Shown here: piece after piece, positions 42,315 through 54,440 of the stretch | Layout of the letters: each line of letters starts with the position of its first letter | Numbering within the stretch: position 1 is the first letter of the stretch | Assembly (NCBI GenBank): GCA_036377075.1 | Contig: DASUZB010000088.1 | Span: 15,951-79,950, forward strand | Source: DASUZB01 sp036377075 | Lineage (GTDB): Bacteria > Actinomycetota > CALGFH01 | Reading direction: 5' to 3' | Length of the DNA stretch: 64,000 nucleotides | The notes under the pieces: model-generated | Told to the model about the DNA's origin: nothing | The model's input: only the letters and a program-made list of their open reading frames with translations | The model's database searches: none | Translations under genes and position numbers: made by a program

Positions 42315-44284
42315 GTCGCGCCCGTCTCCGCCTCGGCGGGCAGGCTGGCGCTGGTCGCCTTCGCGGCCACCTCGGCGCCGGCGTGCGCGACGAAGGCGTC
42401 CAGCGGCATGCCACGGCGCTCGCTGCCGTCCAGCAGCCGCACGCTGACCGCCCCGGCGGCCTGGTCGCGGTCGCCGAGCACCAGCACGTAGGGCACCTTG
42501 GCGAGCTGGGCGTCGCGCACCTTCGCCTGCATGCGGCCCGAGGAGTCGTCCACCTCGACCCGCAGCCCCGCGGCGCGGAGGCGCTCGGCCACCTCGCCGG
42601 CGTAGGCCAGGTGGCGGTCGGCGATCGGCACCAGCCGCACCTGCACCGGCGCCAGCCAGGTCGGCAGCGCGCCCGCGTAGTGCTCCAGCAGGATGCCGAA
42701 GAAGCGCTCGATCGACCCGAACAGCGCCCGGTGGATCATGTACGGCTGGTGCCGGGCGTTGTCCGCGCCGGTGTACTCGAGGTCGAAGAGCTGCGGCAGC
42801 TGGAAGTCGACCTGCAGGGTGGAGAGCTGCCAGCGGCGCCCGATGGCGTCGCGCACGTGCACGTCGATCTTGGGCGCGTAGAAGTTGCCCTCGCCCTCGG
42901 CGACCACGTACGGGATGCCGGCCGCCTCGATGGCGTCGCGCAGGGCGGCCTCCGCCTGCTCCCACTCCTCCGGGTCGCCGACGAACTTGTCCGGCCGGGT
43001 CGCCAGCTCGGCCTCGAACTCGGTCAGGCCGAAGGTGCGCAGCAGCCGCAGCACGAAGTCGAGCAGGCTGGCCAGCTCGGGGCCGAGCTGCTCGCGGGTG
43101 CAGAAGATGTGGGAGTCGTCCTGGGTGATGGCGCGCACCCGGGTGAGCCCGTGGATCACGCCGGAGCGCTCGAAGCGGTACACGGTGCCGAACTCGAACA
43201 GGCGCATCGGCAGCTCGCGGTAGGAGCGGCCCCGCGACCGGTAGACCAGGATGTGGAAGGGGCAGTTCATCGGCTTGGGGTAGTAGCGCGCCCCCTCCAT
43301 CTCCATCGGCGGGTACATGCTCTCCGCGTACCAGCCCAGGTGCCCCGAGGTCTCGAACAGGGTCGACTTGGCGATGTGCGGGGTCCAGACGAAGTCGTAG
43401 CCGCCGCGCTCGTGCTCCTCCTTGGAGTAGTCCTCCATCAGCTTGCGCACCAGCCCGCCCTTGGGATGGAACACCGGCAGCCCGCCACCGATCTCCGAGG
43501 GGAAGTGGAACAGGTCCAGCTCCAGGCCGAGGCGGCGGTGGTCGCGCCGCTCCGCCTCCTCGAGCCGGTGCAGGTGCTGGGCGAGTGCCTCCTCGGACTC
43601 CCAGGCGGTGCCGTAGATGCGCTGCAGCTGCGGGCGCGACTCGTCGCCGCGCCAGTACGCCCCGGCGACGCGCATCAGCTTGAACGCCGGCACGTCGGCG
43701 GTGGTGGGCACGTGGGGCCCGCGGCACAGGTCGACGAAGCCGTCGTTGCGGTACACCGACACGGGGCCTCGCGCTCCGCCAGGCAAGACTGGTCCCGCGC
43801 CCTCGGACTCGTCGACGGCCTGGATGATCTCGACCTTGTAGGGCTGCTCGGCGAAGAGCCGCAGGCCCTCGTCGCGGCTGAGCTCGTCGCGCCGGAAGGG
43901 CTGGCCCTGCGCCACGATCTCGCGCATGCGCGCCTCGATGCGCTCGACGTCCTCCGGGGTGAACGGCTCGGGCACGTCGAAGTCGTAGTAGAAGCCGTCC
44001 TCCACCGGCGGGCCGATGGCGTACTTGGCCTCGGGGTACAGGCTGGTCACCGCCTGGGCGAGCACGTGCGCGGCGGAGTGGCGCAGCACCTCCCGTCCCT
44101 GCGGGCTGGCGGCGGGCAGGGGCGCGACGGCCGCGTCGCGGTCGAGGCCGCGGTGCAGGTCCCACGGCTCCTCGTCGACCAGCGCGGCGACGGCGCCCGT
44201 GGTGTCCAGCAGCTCCGCCGGGGTCGTGCCGGCAGTGACCTGCCGCACGGAGCCGTCGGGGAGCTTGACCTGGATCTGCCGCAC
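42311..44284 (-). CDS. thrS: Threonyl-tRNA synthetase (657 aa)
   Basis: Domains in order: TGS (1-60, QIQVKLPDGSVRQ), editing domain with HSAAHVLAQA (HxxxH), catalytic class II core with KPMNCPFHIL (zinc-binding Cys of motif 2 region), RVRAITQDDSHIFCT, and the C-terminal anticodon-binding domain (VRLVPIADRHLAYA). Length is normal. It charges tRNA-Thr and edits mischarged Ser. GTG 44284 follows GGAGG. The order thrS-HIT is conserved in actinobacteria, supporting chromosomal core location. It probably has its own promoter in the 131 bp gap upstream. Confidence 0.96.
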   Translation of the reverse strand: MRQIQVKLPDGSVRQVTAGTTPAELLDTTGAVAALVDEEPWDLHRGLDRDAAVAPLPAASPQGREVLRHSAAHVLAQAVTSLYPEAKYAIGPPVEDGFYYDFDVPEPFTPEDVERIEARMREIVAQGQPFRRDELSRDEGLRLFAEQPYKVEIIQAVDESEGAGPVLPGGARGPVSVYRNDGFVDLCRGPHVPTTADVPAFKLMRVAGAYWRGDESRPQLQRIYGTAWESEEALAQHLHRLEEAERRDHRRLGLELDLFHFPSEIGGGLPVFHPKGGLVRKLMEDYSKEEHERGGYDFVWTPHIAKSTLFETSGHLGWYAESMYPPMEMEGARYYPKPMNCPFHILVYRSRGRSYRELPMRLFEFGTVYRFERSGVIHGLTRVRAITQDDSHIFCTREQLGPELASLLDFVLRLLRTFGLTEFEAELATRPDKFVGDPEEWEQAEAALRDAIEAAGIPYVVAEGEGNFYAPKIDVHVRDAIGRRWQLSTLQVDFQLPQLFDLEYTGADNARHQPYMIHRALFGSIERFFGILLEHYAGALPTWLAPVQVRLVPIADRHLAYAGEVAERLRAAGLRVEVDDSSGRMQAKVRDAQLAKVPYVLVLGDRDQAAGAVSVRLLDGSERRGMPLDAFVAHAGAEVAAKATSASLPAEAETGAT

Positions 44285-44415
44285 GGGTGCCTCCTGCCTG
44301 GTCGCCGATGCCAACGGCCCGGATGATACCCCTGCCAAGCGGACGACCCGGACCGCATTTCCACACGCCAGACGACCACGACCGGCACGTCGCGGGCTCC
44401 CGACCTCCTGGGTCG

Positions 44416-45726
44416 CTAGCCGGGCGCGGTGGTGGTCGTGGTCGTCGTCGTCGTGGTGGTGGTCGTCCCGGCGGTGGTCGACGGGGGCGTGGTCGTGGTG
44501 GTCGGCCGGGTGGTGGGCGGCGCCGAGGTCGTGGTGGTCGGCCGCCTGGTGGTCAGGGTCGGCGGCGACGGCAAGGTCGGCGGCGGCGCCGGTGGCGGGG
44601 TCACCCCCGGCTTCGCGATCGCCGGGACCACCCGGACCGCCCCGATGTAGCCGGAGCGCCAGATCGAGGCCACGCTGACCACCGCGCCGGTGAACGGCGC
44701 GTGGACCATCAGGCCGCGCCCCACGTACATGCCGACGTGGTGGATGGTCGACGGGTCGGCGGTGTTGTCGGCGAAGAACACCAGGTCGCCTGGGATCAGG
44801 CTGGCGAGGTCGAGGTGGCGGCCGACGCCCCACTGGGCGCGCGAGACGCGCGGGATGGCGACCCCGGCGCTGGCGTAGGCGGCCATGACCAGGCCGGAGC
44901 AGTCGAACGACCGCGGGCCCGCCGCGCCCCACACGTAGGGGGCGCCGCGGTGCCGGAGGGCGTAGGCGACCGCCTTGCGCGCCGCGGGGCCGGGCGAGTA
45001 CCAGGCGCCGCCGAGCGCCCCACGGCCGCCCGAGCCGGCCCAGAAGGCGTCCCACGCCGCCCTGGCCGCGTTCTCGTCGAGCAGCTCCGCGGCGGCCAGC
45101 GCCCCGGCGAGCTCCGGGTCGACCCCGCCGAGGGTGGCCTGCAGCTGGTCGGACAGCGTCTTGAGGTGGGCGCGGTGGTCGGCGACCGTCTTCTTGGAGT
45201 TGCGCTGGGCCGCGAGGGCGTCCTCGATCTGCGCCTTGACCGAGTCCAGGTTGGCCTTGTCGCGGCGCACCGCCTCGAGCGCCGCGACCCGCGCCTCGAG
45301 GATCGAGCGCTGCAGCGGCAGGCGGTTGAGCGCCTCCGGCAGGTCGGGAGCGGTGACCAGGTCGCCGATCAGGCTCTCCGGGCCGAGCATGTAGGTGGTG
45401 CGGACCTCGTCGTCGAGCAGCCGCTGGGCCTTTGCCAGGTCCTGCTCGACGCCCTTGCGGCGCCCCTGCAGCTCGTGGAGCTGCTTCTCGAGGCCGGCCT
45501 CGCGCGCGTTGATCTCGTCGATCTGCTCGGTGAGGCGCTCCATCGCGTCGCGCTGCTCCTGCAGCTTCGCGAGGAGGGTGCGGGCGCGCCGTTCCAGCCG
45601 CTGCTGGTCGGCGCCGCCCGGCGCGGCCATGACGGACGCCGCCGCCTGCACCAACAGGATCGCGAGCAGCGCAACCACCGACCAACGCCGCAGGCTCGGG
45701 ACGCCGGTCCGTGCGCCACCCTGCAT
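44416..45726 (-). CDS. Secreted NlpC/P60 peptidoglycan endopeptidase with coiled coil and Thr-rich tail (436 aa)
   Basis: A signal peptide (VVALLAILLVQAAASVMA) is followed by a long coiled coil (about 38-200, rich in Arg/Glu/Leu), then an NlpC/P60 domain (about 240-365) with catalytic Cys in SFDCSGLVMAAY and His in IHHVGMYVG. The protein ends in a Pro/Thr tail with an almost uninterrupted Thr run, possibly a wall-spanning or O-glycosylated segment. The arrangement matches RipA/RipC-type or FtsEX-regulated hydrolases, in which the coiled coil inhibits or docks the enzyme. It cleaves peptide cross-links in the wall. Upstream gap 45727-45917 likely holds its promoter. Confidence 0.87.
   Translation of the reverse strand: MQGGARTGVPSLRRWSVVALLAILLVQAAASVMAAPGGADQQRLERRARTLLAKLQEQRDAMERLTEQIDEINAREAGLEKQLHELQGRRKGVEQDLAKAQRLLDDEVRTTYMLGPESLIGDLVTAPDLPEALNRLPLQRSILEARVAALEAVRRDKANLDSVKAQIEDALAAQRNSKKTVADHRAHLKTLSDQLQATLGGVDPELAGALAAAELLDENAARAAWDAFWAGSGGRGALGGAWYSPGPAARKAVAYALRHRGAPYVWGAAGPRSFDCSGLVMAAYASAGVAIPRVSRAQWGVGRHLDLASLIPGDLVFFADNTADPSTIHHVGMYVGRGLMVHAPFTGAVVSVASIWRSGYIGAVRVVPAIAKPGVTPPPAPPPTLPSPPTLTTRRPTTTTSAPPTTRPTTTTTPPSTTAGTTTTTTTTTTTTTAPG
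44427..44480. repeat. Low-complexity ACC/ACG trinucleotide tract coding for polythreonine
   Basis: A run of trinucleotides (GTG/GTC on the plus strand) encodes the Thr-rich C-terminus of the NlpC/P60 protein. Such tracts slip easily, so length may vary between strains; the frame stays Thr whatever the number of units. Confidence 0.7.
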
Positions 45727-45901
45727 CTACGACCCCTTTGACCGCGCTGCCGGACAACCGGCATCCTACCCGGTTCTACCGAAACCGACTCGTTAGAACG
45801 CCGGAGCGGCCCTACGCAGCCGAATGCATCCCGCCGTGGAAGAACCAGGCCCACCCTTGGACGCCTGCGAAGACGGCGTGGTCCCCGGGGTCGCGTGACA
45901 A

Positions 45902-45917
45902 CCGGGTGACGACCCGG
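45902..45917 (-). terminator. Candidate terminator after isocitrate lyase
   Basis: CCGGGT and ACCCGG form a perfect 6 bp stem with a 4 nt loop directly after the aceA stop. The downstream stretch on the minus strand starts TTGT, so the U-tract is short; factor-assisted or L-shaped termination is possible in high-GC actinobacteria. Confidence 0.4.
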
Positions 45918-47213
<1,296 letters not shown>

Positions 47214-47446
47214 GATCGTTCCCACCTCCTGCTCGGCGTCGGAACGAGCACTGGGTCGGCTTGGTGACCGTGCCACCACGGTAGGAGACCCTCAGCCATT
47301 CTTCCAATCGTTTGTGATGATCAATTCCATAAAATACGTCAATATCTAGAGCGTACGGCGGCCGCGGCGCACTTTTCGCGAGCTTCCCGTCTCCGGTATG
47401 TTGAGCGCCGTTTCCGCTGGTCACGTAAGCGAACGAGGAGCCACCG
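47214..47446. promoter_or_regulatory. Divergent aceA/malic enzyme promoter region
   Basis: A 233 bp gap with a clearly AT-rich core at 47300-47350. TAAAAT (47330-47335) is a good -10 candidate for the rightward gene, with no good -35. TTGACG on the minus strand (47342-47337) is a possible -35 for aceA. A TGATCA palindrome at 47318-47323 lies between them. Shared control of both genes is likely. Confidence 0.45.
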
Positions 47447-48849
<1,403 letters not shown>

Positions 48850-48853
<4 letters not shown>

Positions 48854-49911
48854 GCGCGGCGCCGGGCGACCGGCCGGCCGGGCCGATGGCCGGCATCCGC
48901 GTCGACGCCGTCACCGACTGGTTCGGCGCCCACGTGCCGGGGGTGCGCCCGCCGCTGGCATTCACGCCAGTGGTCGGCGGGCAGTCCAACCTCACCTACG
49001 TGGTCAGCGACCAGGCGGGCGCCCGCTGGGTGCTGCGCCGCCCGCCGCTCACCGGGGTGCTGCCCACCGCCCACGACATGGCGCGGGAGCACGGCGTCAT
49101 CAGCGCCCTGCGCGGCACCGAGGTGCCGGTGCCGCGCGCCTTCGGCCTGTGCGCCGACGACTCGGTCACCGGCGCCCCGTTCTACGTGATGGAGCACGTC
49201 GACGGCGTGGTCCCGCGCGACGAGGCGACCGTGGCCGCGACCTTCGACCAGCCGTCGCGGGCGGCCGCCGGCCACGCCCTGGTCGAGGTGCTGGTCGCCC
49301 TGCACGGCGTCGACCCGGCCGCGGTCGGGCTCGCCGGGCTCGGCCGCGGCCACGGCCACGTGGAGCGCCAGCTCGCCCGCTGGAGCCGCCAGTGGGAACG
49401 GTCGAAGACCCGCGAGCTGCCGCTGATCGAGGAGGTGCACCGGCGCCTGGCGGCCGACGTCCCCGCCCAGGAACGGGTGGCGATCGTCCACGGCGACTAC
49501 CGGATCGACAACCTGATCCTCTCCCCCGACGGCGAGGTGCGCGCGGTGCTCGACTGGGAGCTGTGCACCCTCGGCGACCCCATGACCGACCTCGGCCTGC
49601 TGATGGTCTACTGGTCCGAGCCGGGCGACGACACCATCCCGCTCGCCAGCACCCCGACCAGCCTGCCCGGCTTCCCCTCCCGCGCCGAGCTGGCGGCGGC
49701 GTACGCGCGCGGCACCGGCCGGCCGATCGACCAGCTGGACTTCTACGTCGCCCTTGGCTACTGGAAGCTGGCGGTCATCCTCGAGGGCGTCTACGCCCGC
49801 TTCGCCGCCGGCGCCTACGGCCACGCCGACGAGAGCTGGCGGGGCTTCCCGGGGACGGTCGTGCGCCTTGCCGAGGCCGCCGTCGAGGCCACCGCTCGGG
49901 CGGAACGCTAG
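48850..49911 (+). CDS. APH/ACAD10-like phosphotransferase family protein (353 aa)
   Basis: A protein-kinase-like fold with VVGGQSNLTYVVS as the nucleotide loop, VIHGDYRIDNLI-type catalytic loop (IVHGDYRIDNLI: Asp is the catalytic base) and AVLDWELCTLGDPM as the metal-binding DxD region. It resembles the N-terminal kinase domain of ACAD10/11, which phosphorylates 4-hydroxy-acids during fatty acid breakdown. Coupling by ATGA to malic enzyme, beside isocitrate lyase, fits a role in acid catabolism. Antibiotic phosphorylation is less likely. It converges on the VirD4-like gene with the two stops sharing the CTAG at 49908-49911. Confidence 0.83.
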
Positions 49912-51647
49912 GCGCGTTCCAGGCCCGCGCGGGGGGTGGTGCCGCGGCGCTCGCGGAACCAGGGGCGCAAGGTGATGTAGGCGGGCGGCAGGTGGTCGAA
50001 GAGGAGCAGCCCGTGGCCCGGGTAGATGCGCCGCAGGGCCTCGCCCGGTGACGGCTGGGCCGCGGTCGGCGGCGCGGGCAGGCCGCGCGGCGCGCCGCCG
50101 CGCTCCCGCTCCTGGCGCGCGGGCGGCTGCACCGGGTGGCGCAGCGACTCGTCGCCGATCATGTCGGCGGCCAGCGCGAGGGTCGGCTGGTCGGTGATGC
50201 CGGACAGCAGCACCCTGGCGCGGTGGTTGGCGACCACCGCCTCGGCCGAGTCGCCGTAGCGCGACTGGATCTGGGTGAGGTGGCGGAAGGTGCTGACCAG
50301 CTGGACGCCGTGGGCGGCGGCGGTGGAGGCGAGCACCTCGAGGTGCGGCAGGGCCGCCGAGACGGCGGCGTCGTCGAGCACCACCAGCAGCGGCGGGTTG
50401 AGCGGCGCGCCGCGCGCGATCGACCGCTCGAAGGCGAGGTCGATCACCTCCTGCACCAGCGCGACGAACAGCGGGCCGAGGCGGCGCTGCTCGTGCGCTG
50501 GCGCGCACACGTAGGCGGTGTTGGCGCCACCGTCGAGCAGCCGCTCGGCGGTGAGCTGGGTGGCCGGCACCGCCTCCCTGACCGCCGGGTCGGCGTAGGC
50601 GGAGACCACCCCCAGGACGCTCGCGTAGACCTGGCTGCGGCGCGCCTCGCCGAGGCCCCAGACCGACTGGATCGCGTCCTGGGCGGCCGGCTCCCCCACC
50701 ACGTTGAGCGCGGCGGTGACCTCGGCCCGCTCCTGGCGCTGCGCCCAGCGCACCACGTCGCCCATGGAGCGGCCGGAGACCGCCGCCGCCAGCAGCAACG
50801 GCGCCAGCAGCGTCGGCGCCATGTTGGCGAGGAAGTCGGCGTCGGGGGTGGCGTGCGCGCCGCGGCTGCCCGCGCCGACCAGCGCCTGGGCCATGCGGTA
50901 GGCGCCGTGCCAGGTGCCGCAGCGGGCCAGCGGCGACCAGGTGTTGCGCTCCAGGCCGGTCACCCCGACGGGGTCGTAGAGGTACACCTCGCCACGCTGC
51001 CAGCGCGCGTCGACGGTCGCGCGGACCAGGTCGGACTTGACCGAGGCGGCCAGCACCGGCCCGTCCCACTCCAGGACCGACGGCACCGCCAGCCCGGCCG
51101 TCTTGTGGCTCTGGGTCGGCCCGAGCGCGAGCACCGCCGCCAGCGGCGGGGCCGCCACGTAGCGGCCGCCGACGCGGCCGAGCGTCACCCGGCCGGGCAT
51201 CGGCTCGCGCACGAACAGGTCGCGGAAGGCCTGCGGCCGCGCCCAGCTCGCCGGCGGCGGCGCGCCGACGCCCGGCGGCGGCCCGGGGATCACCATCCCC
51301 TTGCGGAACCGCCCGCTGATCGAGCGCATGCCGTTGAGCAGCCACAGCACCAGGCTGGTCAGCAGCGCGAGCAGCACGGCGAAGACCAGGTAGAAGGTGC
51401 CCGGGCCCGGCATCAGCCCGCGCACCCGCGCCGGCCACGCGGCGGCCGGGTCGCGCGGGGTGCGTGGCAGCCGGATCAGGATCTGGCCCATGTCCGAGCC
51501 GGTCACCCGCGGCCAGGCGTGGCCGTGCAGGTAGCCGGCCACCTCGCCGGTGAGCCACAGCACCAGCCCCGCGCCGAGCACCACCGACACCGCGGTGAGG
51601 AGCCCCTGGTCGACCGGACCCTCGCGCTTGGTGACCTTCTTGCTCAT
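49908..51647 (-). CDS. VirD4/TraG-type coupling ATPase with altered Walker A (579 aa)
   Basis: Two N-terminal membrane helices (about 17-40 and 85-105) precede a cytoplasmic ATPase. The P-loop near residue 176 reads GPTQSHKTAG, with His where Gly is expected before Lys-Thr; Walker B is LLVVLDDAAV, and FRHLTQIQSRYG is typical of TraG/TraD proteins. Such proteins deliver DNA or protein substrates to a type IV secretion channel. ATG 51647 overlaps the VirB4-like stop by 4 bp. It is the last gene of the leftward run. The Pro-rich C-terminal section (about 520-545) is less conserved. Confidence 0.83.
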   Translation of the reverse strand: MSKKVTKREGPVDQGLLTAVSVVLGAGLVLWLTGEVAGYLHGHAWPRVTGSDMGQILIRLPRTPRDPAAAWPARVRGLMPGPGTFYLVFAVLLALLTSLVLWLLNGMRSISGRFRKGMVIPGPPPGVGAPPPASWARPQAFRDLFVREPMPGRVTLGRVGGRYVAAPPLAAVLALGPTQSHKTAGLAVPSVLEWDGPVLAASVKSDLVRATVDARWQRGEVYLYDPVGVTGLERNTWSPLARCGTWHGAYRMAQALVGAGSRGAHATPDADFLANMAPTLLAPLLLAAAVSGRSMGDVVRWAQRQERAEVTAALNVVGEPAAQDAIQSVWGLGEARRSQVYASVLGVVSAYADPAVREAVPATQLTAERLLDGGANTAYVCAPAHEQRRLGPLFVALVQEVIDLAFERSIARGAPLNPPLLVVLDDAAVSAALPHLEVLASTAAAHGVQLVSTFRHLTQIQSRYGDSAEAVVANHRARVLLSGITDQPTLALAADMIGDESLRHPVQPPARQERERGGAPRGLPAPPTAAQPSPGEALRRIYPGHGLLLFDHLPPAYITLRPWFRERRGTTPRAGLERA

Positions 51648-52933
51648 GAGGCCGGCTCGACCGCCTCGGGGGGCTGCTCGCCGGCGAAGCCGGTGAGCCC
51701 GCGCGCCGCCATGTTCGCGTCGGTGTCGACGATCTCGCGCTCGGCGGCCACCTCGAGGCGGTGCTGCACGATGAAGGAGCGCCGCCCGACGCGCCACAGC
51801 GCCTCGCCGCGCTCCAGCGTGGGGATCTGGTCGACCTCGGTCTGGGTCAGCCCGAGCAGCTCGCGGGCGCCCTCCACCTCGCCGGGCGACTGCCGGTAGA
51901 TCACCCGCGTCTCGGAGTCCTCCAGCAGGCCCTTGGCGAGCTGCACCTGCTCCGAGCCGGCCTCGCCGGCGGCGGTCAGGTCGGAGAGCCGGTGCATCAC
52001 GGCGACGTTCTGCACCCCGTACTGGCGCGCCAGCTTCCAGCTCTCCCGCAGCCAGCGCGCGATCGCCAGGTGCCGCAGCACCACCCAGGCCTCGTCGAGC
52101 ACCACGATGCGGTGGATGCCGTCGTCGCGCGCCCAGGAGCCCTGCAGCCAGGCCGCCGTGCACGCCATCAGGATCGGGCGCGCCTCGTCCTTGACCTCGC
52201 GCAGGTTGAACACCACCAGCCTGCCGGCCAGGTTGAGCCCGCGCGAGGTGGGCCCGTCGAACATGCCGCGCAGGTCACCGGCGCCCATGCGCCGCAGCGA
52301 CAGGGCCAGCTGGCGCCCGTCCTCGGCCATCCGCGGGATCGAGGTGCGCAGCTCCTGCGCGGCCGCCTCGGAGGGCTCCAGCAGCCTCGCGACCACCTGC
52401 GGCACGGTCGGCTGGGCGCCGCGCCTGGCCGCCTCGATCACCGCCTCGTCGTGCGCCCGCTCCAGGCAGGCGTCCTCCTCCGGCCGGAGGCTGCGCCCCA
52501 GCATCACCGCGGCGATCGAGCGCAGCAGGGCCAACTGCGCCTCCCCGCCGATCATCGGGTCGAGCGGGTTCAGCCGGATGTGCCCCCCACTGACGAACCG
52601 GATCGGCGTGACCCCACAGACCTCGGCGAGCTTGTCGTACTCCCCCTTCGGATCGATCACCCAGGCGGTCCGCCCGAAGATCATCTGCCTCCAGAGGTAG
52701 CACTTCACCAGTGAGCTCTTGGCGTAGCCGATCTGGCCGATCACCAGCATGTTGGGGCCGGTGATCTCCCTGCCGTACAGCTCCCAGGGGTCGTAGCAGA
52801 AGCTGCCGCCGAAGACGTCGCGGCCGATGTAGACGCCGCGCGAGCCGAGGCCGCCCTCGGAGATGAACGGGTAGGCGGCCTGCAGGTGGGCGGTGGTGAC
52901 CCGGTGGGCCGTGCGGCGGGGTTTGATCCTCAT
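51644..52933 (-). CDS. Short VirB4-type ATPase, C-terminal half only (429 aa)
   Basis: The P-loop near residue 66 is GQIGYAKSSLVK (Ala before Lys-Ser), Walker B is IVVLDEAWVVL, and RQYGVQNVAVMHRLSDL matches the sensor region of VirB4/TraC ATPases. Full VirB4 proteins are about 800 residues; this lacks the N-terminal half, which seems to be the separate SCO6880-like protein encoded 7 bp upstream. It powers channel assembly and substrate movement. It is cytoplasmic or membrane-associated. ATG 52933, stop overlapped by the coupling protein start. Confidence 0.85.
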   Translation of the reverse strand: MRIKPRRTAHRVTTAHLQAAYPFISEGGLGSRGVYIGRDVFGGSFCYDPWELYGREITGPNMLVIGQIGYAKSSLVKCYLWRQMIFGRTAWVIDPKGEYDKLAEVCGVTPIRFVSGGHIRLNPLDPMIGGEAQLALLRSIAAVMLGRSLRPEEDACLERAHDEAVIEAARRGAQPTVPQVVARLLEPSEAAAQELRTSIPRMAEDGRQLALSLRRMGAGDLRGMFDGPTSRGLNLAGRLVVFNLREVKDEARPILMACTAAWLQGSWARDDGIHRIVVLDEAWVVLRHLAIARWLRESWKLARQYGVQNVAVMHRLSDLTAAGEAGSEQVQLAKGLLEDSETRVIYRQSPGEVEGARELLGLTQTEVDQIPTLERGEALWRVGRRSFIVQHRLEVAAEREIVDTDANMAARGLTGFAGEQPPEAVEPAS

Positions 52934-52940
52934 CGGTGGC

Positions 52941-54440
52941 TCACTTCAGCCCGCGACCCAGGGGCAGGGTGTAGGTGAAGCAGATGTCCTGCTCGCCGTC
53001 GCAACGTTGCAGCTCGAGGCGGGACTGGCCGGCGGCGTGCTCGATCTCGGCGCAGGCCTCCTGGAGGCCGTCGATGCTCTCGGCGGTGACCGTGATCCAG
53101 CCGGAGAAGCGGACGTCGGCGTGGCCGTCGGCGAGCTCCTGCTCGCGGCGGGCCACCGCCTCGCTCTGGTTGCGGCGCTTGGCGGTGCCGATGAAGCCGA
53201 GCTTCTGGCGCAGCTCCTCGTCGGCCACGTCGGCGGTCTTGGCGAAGCCGACCGCGCGCATCGCCTTCAGCGGCGGCACCGGCTCCATGGTCACCGACAC
53301 CGTGCGCATCGAGCGGGTCTGCACCAGCAGCGGGGCGAGGAAGTCGGGGCCGACGTCGAGGCGCGGCCACTCGGCGATCCAGTAGGTCGAGTGGACCACG
53401 TCGTTGGTGCGGTAGTACGACCAGCGGGTCTCGGTCTGCCGCGGCCAGGCGTTGCGCGCCGAGACCCCCTCCTCGCGGCTGGGGTCGAGGGTGTTGAGGC
53501 GCGCCAGGCCGGGGCGGGAGTGCGGGTCGAAGGCAAGGCGGATGGCGGCGGCGAGGCGGCGCGGCCCGAGCGCGTGCAGCACCTCGATCTCGGCGCCCTC
53601 CAGGCGGCGGGCGAAGGTCTCGAGCTCGCGGGCGAGCACCACGCAGGCGCCGGTGTCGCGGCCGCCGGCCTGCTTGATCGCCCGGGACGCCTTGCTCGCG
53701 CTCACCTGCACCACCACGTACAGCTCGTGCTGCTCGGTGACGGGGCTGGCCGCCTGGGTGAGGCGCAGGTAGCTCTGCAGCGGCGCGGCGTCGAGCCCGA
53801 TCGACGGGTCGATCGCGTCGCGCACGTAGCGGGTGAGGCTGTTGCGGTCGTCCGGCACGGTCCGCTCGATCCACTGCACCCGGCTGACCGGGCTGCCCTC
53901 GCGCGCCAGCCCCGCGATCACGCCCGCCCAGCCGGCCAGCCTGCTGGCCTTGTCGGCAGGGTCGAGCAGGACGAACGAGCGCGCCCGCGCCTGGATGGTG
54001 GCGGTGTAGGTGCCGGCGGCGCGGTCGGCGATCACGCCCAGCTCGACGCCGCGGAAGGGGAACGCCAGCAGCTCCACCTTGCCGATCGAGTCGGGCAGGC
54101 TGACCGGGACGTCGCCGCTGCTGAAGCGGGTGCCGGCCTCCGGCGCGGGCGAGCGGTGGCGGTGCCGCCCGCCAAGACGCCGGCCGAAGAAGCTGGCCAG
54201 CACCGGCACCCACTCGTTGAGGGTGCGGCCCTGGTAGGGCACGAAGCTGGCGAGCCCACCGCCGGTGAGCACCACCAGGCCGAGGCCCAGCCCAGCCCCG
54301 CTCTTGAACGCCTGGACCAGCACGATCGTCAGCAGCACCGTGCCCGCCAGGATCAGCAGCTGCCCAGGGCCGAGGCTACCGATCAGCCCGCGCCGTTCCA
54401 GCGGGCCGAATCGGTAGCGGATCTCGGACGGGCTATGCAT
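52941..54440 (-). CDS. SCO6880/PrgI-family conjugation protein (499 aa)
   Basis: The start GPLERRGLIGSLGPGQLLIL and two hydrophobic helices (about 27-65) match the PrgI/VirB3-like unit of SCO6880-family proteins, which are common in actinobacterial conjugative elements. The remaining 400 residues are soluble, with strand-rich stretches and a typical TRWSYYRTNDVVHSTYW segment, comparable to the VirB4 N-terminal domain. Together with the short VirB4 it could rebuild a full VirB3-VirB4 unit. ATG 54440 overlaps the VirB6-like stop by 8 bp. Confidence 0.8.
   Translation of the reverse strand: MHSPSEIRYRFGPLERRGLIGSLGPGQLLILAGTVLLTIVLVQAFKSGAGLGLGLVVLTGGGLASFVPYQGRTLNEWVPVLASFFGRRLGGRHRHRSPAPEAGTRFSSGDVPVSLPDSIGKVELLAFPFRGVELGVIADRAAGTYTATIQARARSFVLLDPADKASRLAGWAGVIAGLAREGSPVSRVQWIERTVPDDRNSLTRYVRDAIDPSIGLDAAPLQSYLRLTQAASPVTEQHELYVVVQVSASKASRAIKQAGGRDTGACVVLARELETFARRLEGAEIEVLHALGPRRLAAAIRLAFDPHSRPGLARLNTLDPSREEGVSARNAWPRQTETRWSYYRTNDVVHSTYWIAEWPRLDVGPDFLAPLLVQTRSMRTVSVTMEPVPPLKAMRAVGFAKTADVADEELRQKLGFIGTAKRRNQSEAVARREQELADGHADVRFSGWITVTAESIDGLQEACAEIEHAAGQSRLELQRCDGEQDICFTYTLPLGRGLK

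Noticed and set aside
45774..45799. GTTCTA/TAGAAC inverted repeat upstream of the NlpC/P60 gene
   Set aside because: Only 6 bp with a 15 nt loop; expected by chance at this length.
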